Assembly (NCBI GenBank): GCA_029933115.1
Contig: JAOZOT010000170.1
Coordinates: 1 to 7,341 of the forward strand
Length of the DNA: 7,341 bases
Source of the DNA: Anaerolineae bacterium
GTDB taxonomy: Bacteria; Chloroflexota; Anaerolineae; E26-bin7
Reading direction: 5' to 3'
Positions within the stretch are counted from its first letter, which is position 1. Each line of letters begins with the position of its first letter. The notes under the pieces are model-generated. The model was not told where the DNA came from, searched no databases, and was given only the letters and a program-made list of their open reading frames with translations. This document shows positions 1 through 5,687 of this stretch, one piece after another. The translations under genes and the position numbers were made by a program.

Positions 1-38
1 GGTAATTGTCTGTCGAGGGCCTGTTGGATCGTCGCCCG

Positions 39-69
39 GCAGGAGCGGGTGAACAGTACCTGCTCCTGC
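39..69 (-). terminator. Hairpin at the 3' end of the peptidase gene
   Basis: GCAGGAGCGGG (39-49) pairs with CCTGCTCCTGC (59-69): 11 positions, one of them a mismatch or wobble, with a 9-base loop. On the transcribed strand it starts at the last base of the peptidase TAG. It is GC-rich, but the following bases (CGGGCGACG) lack a T-run, so a weak or Rho-assisted end is more likely than a classical intrinsic terminator. Positions 1-38 show nothing else I can support. Confidence 0.5.
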
Positions 70-1163
70 TACTTGATGATTACCGGCTCCTTACCGGCCC
101 GACTCAGCACCTCCACGCCGTCCTCTTGGACGAGGACCATGTCCTCAATGCGCACGCCACCCCAGTCCGGCAGGTAGATGCCCGGCTCGACGGTGAAGAC
201 CATGCCCGGCTTCAACACCTCCTCTGAGCCCTGCCGGATGACAGGCTTCTCGTGAACCGCCAGGCCCACGCCATGACCCAGGCCATGCCCATATTGCTCG
301 CCATAGCCTGCCTCGGTGATGATCTGCCGGGCTGCGTTATCAGCCTCCCCGGCCACAAGCCCGCCCCGAATAACCGCCTCGGCTGCCAACTGCGCCCGGA
401 GAACGAGGTCATAGACCTCGGTGAACCGCTCGTCGGGCCGGCCCAGGCAGATGGTACGGGTCAGGTCGGAGTGGTAGCCGGCGACCCGCGCCCCCAGGTC
501 CATGACGATGGGCTCGCCCGTGCCGATGACCCGTTCGGAAACCTGGTGGTGTGGCAGGGCTCCGTTGGGCCCCGCCCCCACGATGAGGTCAAAGGCCACT
601 TTCTCCGCCCCGTGGGTGCGCATGTAAACTTCCAGCTCCCAGGCCACCTCTCTCTCTGTCATACCCGGTTCGATGAATTCGACGATGTGAGCGAAGGCCG
701 CATCAGCCAGGGCAACGGCCTTTCTGATTATGTCGAGTTCACCCCTCTCTTTGATAGCACGAAGTCCCTCAACGATCCCCTCCATGGGCACCAACTCGGC
801 ACCCTTGGCTCCGGCGGCCAGCTTACCGTGCTCGGCCACTGTCAGATGAGCACTCTCAAAAGCCACCCGTCTGGCATCCACCTCGGCTACCAGGTCGGGC
901 CACACTTCCGCGAACTCTTTTTGGAACCTGACCACTTCGAAAACTGAGGCTTGCTTCTTGGCCTGCTCAAGGTAGACGAAAGGAACAGCCAGGATAGCCC
1001 GCTCAGGAGAGATGAAAAGCACCCCTCGGGTGCCGGTAAAGCCGCTGAGGTAGCGACGGTTTTCCGGCTGGGTGATGATGATGGCGTCCAGGTCACTGCC
1101 GGCCAGGGTCTGGCGTAGCTTGGCCAGTCTTGTGGCAGCGATTTGTGATTCACCGGGGCTCAT
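69..1163 (-). CDS. M24B metallopeptidase, Xaa-Pro dipeptidase/aminopeptidase family
   Basis: Cytosolic peptidase that hydrolyses bonds preceding proline (Xaa-Pro dipeptides or N-terminal Xaa-Pro), helping recycle peptides. The 364-residue protein has an N-terminal creatinase/prolidase domain (about 10-135) and a C-terminal pita-bread catalytic domain (about 142-355). The five ligands of the dinuclear metal site are all present: Asp222 (VMDLGARV), Asp233 (HSDLTRT), His297 (GHGLGHGVGL), Glu326 (TVEPGIY) and Glu340 (VRIEDM). Their spacing (11, 64, 29, 14) is, from memory, that of Pyrococcus furiosus prolidase. His206 in PHHQ is a probable substrate-binding residue. The length fits the short PepQ/YqhT-like group, and dipeptidase versus aminopeptidase activity cannot be decided from sequence, so no symbol is given. 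The ATG at 1163 has AGGAAGG about seven bases upstream. It is the last gene of the run; a hairpin overlaps its stop. Confidence 0.94.
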   Translation of the reverse strand: MSPGESQIAATRLAKLRQTLAGSDLDAIIITQPENRRYLSGFTGTRGVLFISPERAILAVPFVYLEQAKKQASVFEVVRFQKEFAEVWPDLVAEVDARRVAFESAHLTVAEHGKLAAGAKGAELVPMEGIVEGLRAIKERGELDIIRKAVALADAAFAHIVEFIEPGMTEREVAWELEVYMRTHGAEKVAFDLIVGAGPNGALPHHQVSERVIGTGEPIVMDLGARVAGYHSDLTRTICLGRPDERFTEVYDLVLRAQLAAEAVIRGGLVAGEADNAARQIITEAGYGEQYGHGLGHGVGLAVHEKPVIRQGSEEVLKPGMVFTVEPGIYLPDWGGVRIEDMVLVQEDGVEVLSRAGKEPVIIK

Positions 1164-1175
1164 TGTCTTTCCTTC

Positions 1176-1270
1176 CTGAGGGGGCTGAAGGGTCTAATGG
1201 GGCTGAGGGGGCGGAAGGGGCTGAGGGGATCTCTTCCGCCTCCTCAGCCGTCTCACTTCCCTCCTTTAGC
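1176..1270. repeat. 9-bp-period palindromic array between xer and the peptidase gene
   Basis: Forward units on the + strand: GGGGCTGAA (1181-1189), GGGTCTAAT, GGGGCTGAG (1199-1207), GGGGCGGAA, GGGGCTGAG (1217-1225). Inverted units with the same period follow: TTCCGCCTC (1234-1242), CTCAGCCGT, CTCACTTCC, CTCCTTTAG (1261-1269) and CCCCC. It occupies the whole 89-base intergenic gap. On the right it extends into the final codons of the xer gene, and on the left it reaches the ribosome-binding region of the peptidase gene. Confidence 0.85.
1201..1249 (-). terminator. Long hairpin just after the xer stop codon
   Basis: GGCTGAGGGGGCGGAAG (1201-1217) pairs with CTTCCGCCTCCTCAGCC (1233-1249): 17 positions with a single mismatch and a 15-base loop. 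On the transcribed strand the hairpin begins three bases after the xer TGA. No T-run follows. It is 38 bases upstream of the peptidase start, so it could terminate, attenuate or shield the mRNA. Confidence 0.5.
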
Positions 1271-2156
1271 CCCCGGATGCGACTTCAGATACACCTCTCT
1301 TGCCCTGGCCTGACTGACGTGGGTGTAAATCTGGGTGGTAGTCAAATCGGCGTGGCCCAGGAATTCCTGCACCACGCGCAGGTCGGCCCCGCCGTCCAGG
1401 AGATGGGTGGCAAAGGTGTGACGCAGTATATGGGGGTAGACCCGCTTGTCCAGGCCGGCGGCCTTGGCATACTTGTCCAGCAGCATCCGCACGCTGCGTT
1501 CCGACAGCCGCCCGCCGAAGCGGTTGACGAAAAGGGCTCTGGTCGGCTGCCCTTCTCTCACCAATTCAGGCCGTCCCTCCCGCAGATAGCCCTCCAGGGC
1601 TCGTTGGGCTGGTTTGCCCAGCAGGGCGAGGCGTTCCTTTGTCCCCCTTGCCCAGGACGCGCAATTCTGCGCCGCTCCATTCCACATCGCCTACATCGAG
1701 AGCCACCAACTCGCTGACCCGCAGGCCGGCGGCGTAAAGCATCTCCAGGATAGCCCGGTCGCGCAGCCCCTGGGGTGTCGAGGGGTCCGGGGCCGCCAGC
1801 AAAGCATCAACCTCATGGAGGTCAAGGTACTCTGGCAGGCGCTTGGGGACTTCGGGCGAAGATATAGCTGAGATGGGGTTGGAAGCCAGAACACCCTCTC
1901 GCACCAGATAACGGCAGAGGGAGCGCAACTCTGACACTTTGCGGGCGATGCTGGCTTTGACGTAGCCCTGGTCCTTCAGCCAAGCCAGATAACGCCGCAA
2001 GACGTGCCGGTCCACCCCCGCCCACGAATCAATCCCTCCCTCTTTCAAAAAGGCCAAGAACTGCTCGATCTCGTGGCGATAGTTCTTGATGGTGTAGGGG
2101 GAAGCGTTCTTTTCGGCTATAAGGTAAGTAATGAAACGGTTCAGGTGTTCGTCCAT
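1253..2156 (-). CDS. xerC: XerC/XerD-type tyrosine recombinase, frameshifted by one base
   Basis: Site-specific recombinase of the kind that resolves chromosome dimers at dif. The N-terminal SAM-like DNA-binding domain and Arg146 (YAAGLRVSEL) are in one frame, which ends at a false stop at 1566. The rest is in the next frame. The break is at a G5 run (ccccc, 1643-1647 on the + strand) within the catalytic-lysine loop: removing one G gives LGKGTKERLALLG, a normal Xer sequence. The corrected protein has 300 residues, the standard Xer length, with all catalytic residues: Arg146, Lys170, His242 and Arg245 (HILRHTFATHLL), His268 (FLGHADLTTTQ) and Tyr277 (IYTHV). A sequencing or assembly error in the homopolymer is the simplest explanation; true inactivation or slippage remains possible. 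The ATG at 2156 has no good ribosome-binding site and overlaps the S23 stop. The last codons (PGAKGGK) run into the downstream repeat. XerC is favoured over XerD mainly by position after topA. Confidence 0.88.
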
Positions 2157-2677
2157 GTCTCGGAAGGGTCTAAAGGGGCTGATGGGATGGAGGGGGGCTG
2201 AGGGGATTCCTCTTGAAAGGAATCTCCGATGACGTAAGGCACAGTCTCCTCCTTGAGAGTTTTGGCTCCACTTTCCCTGCGGCGCTTCTCTCGCAGGGAA
2301 GTGATTAGCCTGTCCAGCAGGTATGAGGTCTCGGAGTAAAGGGCCACTATCTTTTCAAGCTCCTCACCCTTGAGAAGGCCGACTCTCTCGCAGTGGTGAA
2401 TGTCGCTGCCCAGTTCGCCCAACGAGCCCCTGGCTATCTCACAGAAGCGGATGTACTCGTTCAAAGAGGCACGACAGTACCCTTCAGCGATGTTCCTGGT
2501 TACCGAGGTTGCCGCTCCTCTCATCTGATCTACTTGCCGGTAATTGCCAGCTCCGAACTTTGCTGTAGCTTCATGTATCAACGCTGCCAGGTCGTCAGCC
2601 CGCTGCCAGGCGAGGATGTTCTTGAAGCCGTGGAGTTTGCGCCAGGTCAGGGCGTCTTTTTGGGCAAGGTAGGTCAT
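2141..2677 (-). CDS. Four-helix-bundle protein (S23 / 23S rRNA intervening-sequence family) with repeat-derived tail
   Basis: A 178-residue protein whose core (about residues 17-130) matches the four-helix-bundle S23 family: FKNILAWQRADDLA (18-31), QMRGAATSVTRNIAEGY (51-67), EYIRFCEIARGSLGELGSDI (74-93) and a final helix with YLLDRLITSL (119-128). The family was first seen in intervening sequences of 23S rRNA genes and also occurs as free-standing genes; its biochemical role is not established. Family members usually end near 120-130 residues. Here a basic, then Pro/Ser-rich tail follows, and residues 158-173 (SPQPPSIPSAPLDPSE) are translated from the 9-bp repeat on the opposite strand. The ATG at 2677 has GGAGGA four bases upstream. 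The TGA overlaps the xer start by 16 bases, so translation may be coupled. Repeat arrays flank the gene on both sides. Confidence 0.88.
   Translation of the reverse strand: MTYLAQKDALTWRKLHGFKNILAWQRADDLAALIHEATAKFGAGNYRQVDQMRGAATSVTRNIAEGYCRASLNEYIRFCEIARGSLGELGSDIHHCERVGLLKGEELEKIVALYSETSYLLDRLITSLREKRRRESGAKTLKEETVPYVIGDSFQEESPQPPSIPSAPLDPSETWTNT
2161..2210. repeat. 9-bp-period array inside the 3' end of the S23 gene
   Basis: On the + strand: GGGTCTAAA (2166-2174), GGGGCTGAT (2175-2183), GGGATGGAG (2184-2192), one extra G, then GGGGCTGAG (2194-2202) and GGGATTCCT. These align well with the array near 1181-1230, both containing AAGGGTCTAA followed by GGGGCTGA. Unlike the other two arrays it has no inverted half; instead GGGGATTCC (2202-2210) and GGAATCTCC (2219-2227) form a 9-bp stem with one mismatch. 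It lies wholly within coding sequence and ends five bases upstream of the xer start codon. Confidence 0.8.
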
Positions 2678-2686
2678 GGGTTCCTC

Positions 2687-2790
2687 CGTGGGAAGGGGAT
2701 TGGTGGGGCTGAGGGAACTGAGGGGACTGAGGGGGCTAAGGGGTCTGATGGGGACCCCCTCAACCCCCTCAGACGCTTCAGACCCCTCTA
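2687..2790. repeat. 9-bp-period palindromic array between topA and the S23 gene
   Basis: On the + strand, forward units with a strict 9-base period are visible: GGGGCTGAG (2705-2713), GGAACTGAG, GGGACTGAG, GGGGCTAAG and GGGTCTGAT (2741-2749), preceded by a decayed unit (GGGATTGGT). They are followed by inverted units in the same period: ACCCCCTCA (2754-2762), ACCCCCTCA (2763-2771), GACGCTTCA and GACCCCTCT (2781-2789). The array fills nearly all of the 115-base gap between the topA stop and the S23 start. The same unit occurs at two other junctions in this window. Confidence 0.85.
2727..2772 (-). terminator. Long hairpin downstream of topA formed by the repeat array
   Basis: CTGAGGGGGCTAAGGGG (2727-2743) can pair over 17 positions with CCCCTCAACCCCCTCAG (2756-2772). 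Fifteen are Watson-Crick pairs and two become G-U wobbles in RNA; the loop is 12 bases. It starts 20 bases after the topA stop. There is no following T-run, so a Rho-independent stop is unproven; mRNA 3'-end protection is equally possible. Confidence 0.45.
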
Positions 2791-2792
2791 CT

Positions 2793-5159
2793 CTACGCTT
2801 CTACCCTCAGCTTCTCCAGTTCCACCTGCTCCTCGCAGCTCACACACTTCGCCCATTCTTTGCCCGCCTCAACCAGCAGGCCACCACATGCAGGGCAGGG
2901 CTGCGGCAGAGGGCGCTTCCAGGAGGCGAAATCACACTCAGGATAGTTGGAGCAGCCGTAGAAAACACGCCGGCGGCGCGTTTTCTTCTCCACCAAATCA
3001 GCGCCGCACCGGGGGCAGGCCACCCCGATCTTGACCTGGAAGGGTTTGGTGTTGCGGCAGGCCGGGTAATTGCTGCAAGCGATGAATTTGCCGTAACGTC
3101 CCCACTTGACAATCATGGGATGACCACACTTCTCACAGACTTCCCCCGTAAACTGGTCTCCCAGGTTCAGGTTCTCCATGTGCTTCTCGGCATATCGCAG
3201 GGCTTCCTCAAAAGGGCCGTAAAAGTCTCTGAGCACCGGCACCCACTTCCGTTTGCCTGAGGCGATGAGGTCTAAATCTTCTTCCATCTTGGCCGTGAAA
3301 CCCACATCTACGATATCCGGGAAGTACTTGACCAGGAGGTCATTGACAGTGAAGGCAATCTCTGTGGGTCGCAGATGCCGATCCACGCGCTCCACATAGC
3401 CCCGATTTTGAATGGTGGTGATAATGGGTGCATAGGTGCTGGGCCGCCCGATGCCGTATTCCTCCAGGGTACGCACCAATGTAGCCTCGGTGTAGCGCGG
3501 CGGCGGCTGGGTGAAGTGCTGCTGGGGCAGGAGCCGCAGCAGATCAAGAATTTCGCCCTTGCTCAGCGGCGGCAGGATCTTGCCCTCTCCCTCCTCGGGG
3601 ACAGCATCCTCATCTTTTGCCTCCTCGTAGACAGCAAGAAATCCAGGGAACTTGACCCGCGAACCTGAAGCTCGGAAAAGGTATTCTGGCTTGGCCCCAA
3701 TCGCCGACAACTGATCGGCCGAAACCGCTGTCGCCTTGTCATCGGCTACCTGCCAGCGGCTGTCTGCTGCGACGTCCACAGAAATGGTGTCATAGATAGC
3801 CGGGGCCATCTGGCTGGCTACGAAGCGCTTCCAGATGAGGTCATAAAGGCGGTACTGATCGCGGGTGAGGTATTCCTTGATGCTGGCCGGCTCGCGACGC
3901 ACGCTGGTAGGCCGGATGGCCTCGTGAGCCTCTTGGGCCGCTTTGGCTTTAGTTTTGTAGCGAGGCGGCCTGGGTGGCAGATAATCAGGGCCAAACTTCT
4001 CGCCAATGTAAGCCCTCGCTTCTTTCTGAGCCAGCTCGGCCACGTTGACCGAGTCGGTTCGCATATAAGTGATGAGGCCAACCTCTCCTCCCTCACCCAC
4101 ATCAATCCCCTGGTAGAGTTGCTGAGCCACGGCCATGGTGCGCCGAGCAGTAAAGCCCAACCTCCGCGAGGCTTCTTGCTGCATGGTGCTGGTGGTGAAA
4201 GGCGCCGAGGGCCTGCGTTTTCGGGTGCCCTTCTTGACGTTGGTTACAACGTAGGTGGCCACCTCCAGTTCCGCAACAATCTTCTGGGTGTCTTCCTCGT
4301 TTTTAAGGTCTACCTCCTGGCCTTGGATGCGGTACAGTTTGGCCATGAAGCTGCGACGCTTCTTCTCTCTTTTGGCCAACTCGGCTTCGATGGACCAGTA
4401 CTCCTCCGGCACAAAGGCCTGTATCTCTCGTTCGCGCTCGACAATGAGGCGCACAGCTACTGACTGCACCCGTCCGGCGGTGAGGCGGTTGCGTACCCTC
4501 TCCCACAGGAGAGGGCTGATCTTGTAGCCCACCAATCGGTCCAAGATGCGGCGGGCCTGCTGTGCATTCACCAAGTCCATGTTGATCTCACCGGGATGGG
4601 AAAAAGCCTCAGCGATGGCACTCTGGGTGATCTCGTGGAAGACCACGCGACGAGCCTGCTCTCTGGTAATGCCGGCCACAGCCATAAGGTGCCAGGCAAT
4701 GGCTTCACCCTCCCGATCGGGGTCAGTAGCCAGGTAGACCTCTTTGGCCTTTTCCACTTCAGCTTTGAGCTCCTTGACCACCTCTCTCTTCTCATTGGGC
4801 ACGCGATAGCGGGGTTTGAAGTCATTGTCCACATCCACGCTCAATTGCGAGCGCAAAAGGTCACGCACGTGTCCGATAGAAGCCCGCACCTTGTAGTCTT
4901 TGCCCAGGAAGCGCCCCACTGTGCGCGCCTTGGCCGGCGACTCCACGATGACCAACTTGCCATCACGTTGAGGCGGATCGGCCTTGGGCAGGCTTTTGTG
5001 AGCCTCGGTTTTGCCCATGCGAAACATGGTCGTTCCGCACACCGGGCACTTTCCTTTCGTAGCAGGCACTCCTTTTTTAGTAAAGATCGCTTCAGGAGCG
5101 TCCATCTCACGCTTTTCCTTGCATTTCACGCAATAGGCTACCATGCCGTCGTCAGCCAT
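2793..5159 (-). CDS. topA: DNA topoisomerase I (type IA) with N-terminal DUF5679-like domain
   Basis: Relaxes negative supercoils by transient single-strand cleavage through a 5'-phosphotyrosine. The 788-residue protein starts with a four-cysteine module (Cys10, Cys13, Cys38, Cys41; AYCVKCKEKREM ... GKCPVCGTTMF) matching the DUF5679 pattern. The Toprim domain follows, with VIVESPAKA (Glu73) and ATDPDREGEA (Asp146, Asp148, Glu150). The catalytic tyrosine is Tyr365 in LITYMRTDS, with Arg367 beside it. The domain-closing motif TRTLEEYGIGRPSTYA-like text (VRTLEEYGIGRPSTYAP) is intact. Three C-terminal zinc-ribbon-like modules have cysteines at 675/678/695/701, 715/718/736/742 and 755/758/772/775. 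The ORF is open to 5303, but the ATG at 5159 has GGAGAG five bases upstream (5165-5170) and places the DUF5679 module right at the N-terminus. The longer form overlaps the response regulator and adds only low-complexity residues. A repeat-derived hairpin follows the TAG stop. Confidence 0.97.
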   Translation of the reverse strand: MADDGMVAYCVKCKEKREMDAPEAIFTKKGVPATKGKCPVCGTTMFRMGKTEAHKSLPKADPPQRDGKLVIVESPAKARTVGRFLGKDYKVRASIGHVRDLLRSQLSVDVDNDFKPRYRVPNEKREVVKELKAEVEKAKEVYLATDPDREGEAIAWHLMAVAGITREQARRVVFHEITQSAIAEAFSHPGEINMDLVNAQQARRILDRLVGYKISPLLWERVRNRLTAGRVQSVAVRLIVEREREIQAFVPEEYWSIEAELAKREKKRRSFMAKLYRIQGQEVDLKNEEDTQKIVAELEVATYVVTNVKKGTRKRRPSAPFTTSTMQQEASRRLGFTARRTMAVAQQLYQGIDVGEGGEVGLITYMRTDSVNVAELAQKEARAYIGEKFGPDYLPPRPPRYKTKAKAAQEAHEAIRPTSVRREPASIKEYLTRDQYRLYDLIWKRFVASQMAPAIYDTISVDVAADSRWQVADDKATAVSADQLSAIGAKPEYLFRASGSRVKFPGFLAVYEEAKDEDAVPEEGEGKILPPLSKGEILDLLRLLPQQHFTQPPPRYTEATLVRTLEEYGIGRPSTYAPIITTIQNRGYVERVDRHLRPTEIAFTVNDLLVKYFPDIVDVGFTAKMEEDLDLIASGKRKWVPVLRDFYGPFEEALRYAEKHMENLNLGDQFTGEVCEKCGHPMIVKWGRYGKFIACSNYPACRNTKPFQVKIGVACPRCGADLVEKKTRRRRVFYGCSNYPECDFASWKRPLPQPCPACGGLLVEAGKEWAKCVSCEEQVELEKLRVEA

Positions 5160-5208
5160 ACTTTCTCTCCATAGTCCATTCAATGTACTTGCAGCAGTCT
5201 GAGGGCTT

Positions 5209-5616
5209 TCACGTAATTTCCCAGACGCTCTCTCCTCGCAGGATGCGTTGAATCTGCTCGGGAAAACGGTCCCGGTCGAGGGGCTTGCCGATGAAGCCAT
5301 CACAGCCGGCCTCCCGGGCTCGCTTCAAATCATCGGGGTCTGTGTGAGCGGTCACAGCAACGACCAAGATGTCCCTGAGTTCGGGATCCTCTTTGATCTT
5401 TCTCACCACCTCACATCCATCCTCGTAAGCCAATCCAATGTCGAGCAGAATTAGATCCACTTTCTGTCCACTCCGTGCCAGGTCAATAGCCTGCCACCCC
5501 GAACCCCTCATTTCACACCTACCTACCCCAGCCTCCTCGAGAAATTCCGATTCAATAAACAGGATATTGGGGTCATCATCAACTATTATCACATAGGCAT
5601 CTTTGAGTTCTACCAT
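5209..5616 (-). CDS. Single-domain response regulator (CheY/DivK-like receiver)
   Basis: A 135-residue stand-alone receiver domain with no output domain, so it probably acts by phosphorylation-dependent protein contacts in the cytoplasm. Key receiver residues are present: the acidic pocket IVDDDPN (Asp13-Asp15), the phospho-acceptor Asp59 in LILLDIG, the switch Thr89 in VVAVTAHT, and Lys111 in FIGKPL. The pattern with GCDGFIGKPL resembles DivK and PleD-type receivers. The frame is open upstream to 5673, but the start at 5616 is preferred: it has GGAGGAGG at 5625-5632 with 8-base spacing, and MVELKDAYVIIVDDD is a normal receiver beginning. The 19 extra upstream residues show no conserved feature and overlap the leader hairpin. 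No sensor kinase is encoded nearby. The gene ends 49 bases before topA. Confidence 0.92.
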   Translation of the reverse strand: MVELKDAYVIIVDDDPNILFIESEFLEEAGVGRCEMRGSGWQAIDLARSGQKVDLILLDIGLAYEDGCEVVRKIKEDPELRDILVVAVTAHTDPDDLKRAREAGCDGFIGKPLDRDRFPEQIQRILRGESVWEIT

Positions 5617-5636
5617 GTCATCTGCCTCCTCCAGTT

Positions 5637-5663
5637 CAGCCTCCCACCGGAAGTGGTAGGCTG
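5637..5663 (-). other. Hairpin in the manC to response-regulator leader
   Basis: An 11-bp inverted repeat with one mismatch: CAGCCTCCCAC (5637-5647) against GTGGTAGGCTG (5653-5663), with a five-base loop. On the transcribed strand it forms between the manC stop and the response-regulator ribosome-binding site, ending four bases before it. No T-run follows, so it is not a classical intrinsic terminator. It could stabilise a processed mRNA end or modulate translation of the regulator. Confidence 0.45.
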
Positions 5664-5687
5664 GATGTGCCACACGCTGCCTTCCAA

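Noticed and set aside
6..227. A 73-codon + strand frame at the left edge
   Set aside because: Antisense to the end of the peptidase gene and the hairpin after it; Leu/Asp-rich composition without any family signal.
252..947. A 231-codon + strand frame opposite the M24 peptidase
   Set aside because: Antisense to a complete peptidase with all five metal ligands; no motif or credible composition of its own.
1253..1687. The 3' Xer fragment as a separate 144-residue gene starting at 1687
   Set aside because: Its first 14 residues (MWNGAAQNCASWARG) are the out-of-frame reading of the upstream half. It has no ribosome-binding site and is simply the second half of the frameshifted recombinase.
1130..1717. 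+ strand frames with collagen-like Gly-X-X runs (GAEGAEGAEG) here and near 2676-2760
   Set aside because: The tripeptide pattern is a by-product of translating the 9-bp DNA repeat; the frames otherwise run antisense to the xer, S23 and topA genes and have no supported start.
1176..2790. The repeats as a CRISPR array
   Set aside because: Units are 9 bases, directly adjacent, degenerate and inverted in part. There are no unique spacers and no cas genes.
5160..5303. A longer TopA beginning at 5303
   Set aside because: The extra 48 residues are antisense-like low-complexity sequence overlapping the response-regulator gene, and the ATG at 5159 has a well-placed ribosome-binding site.
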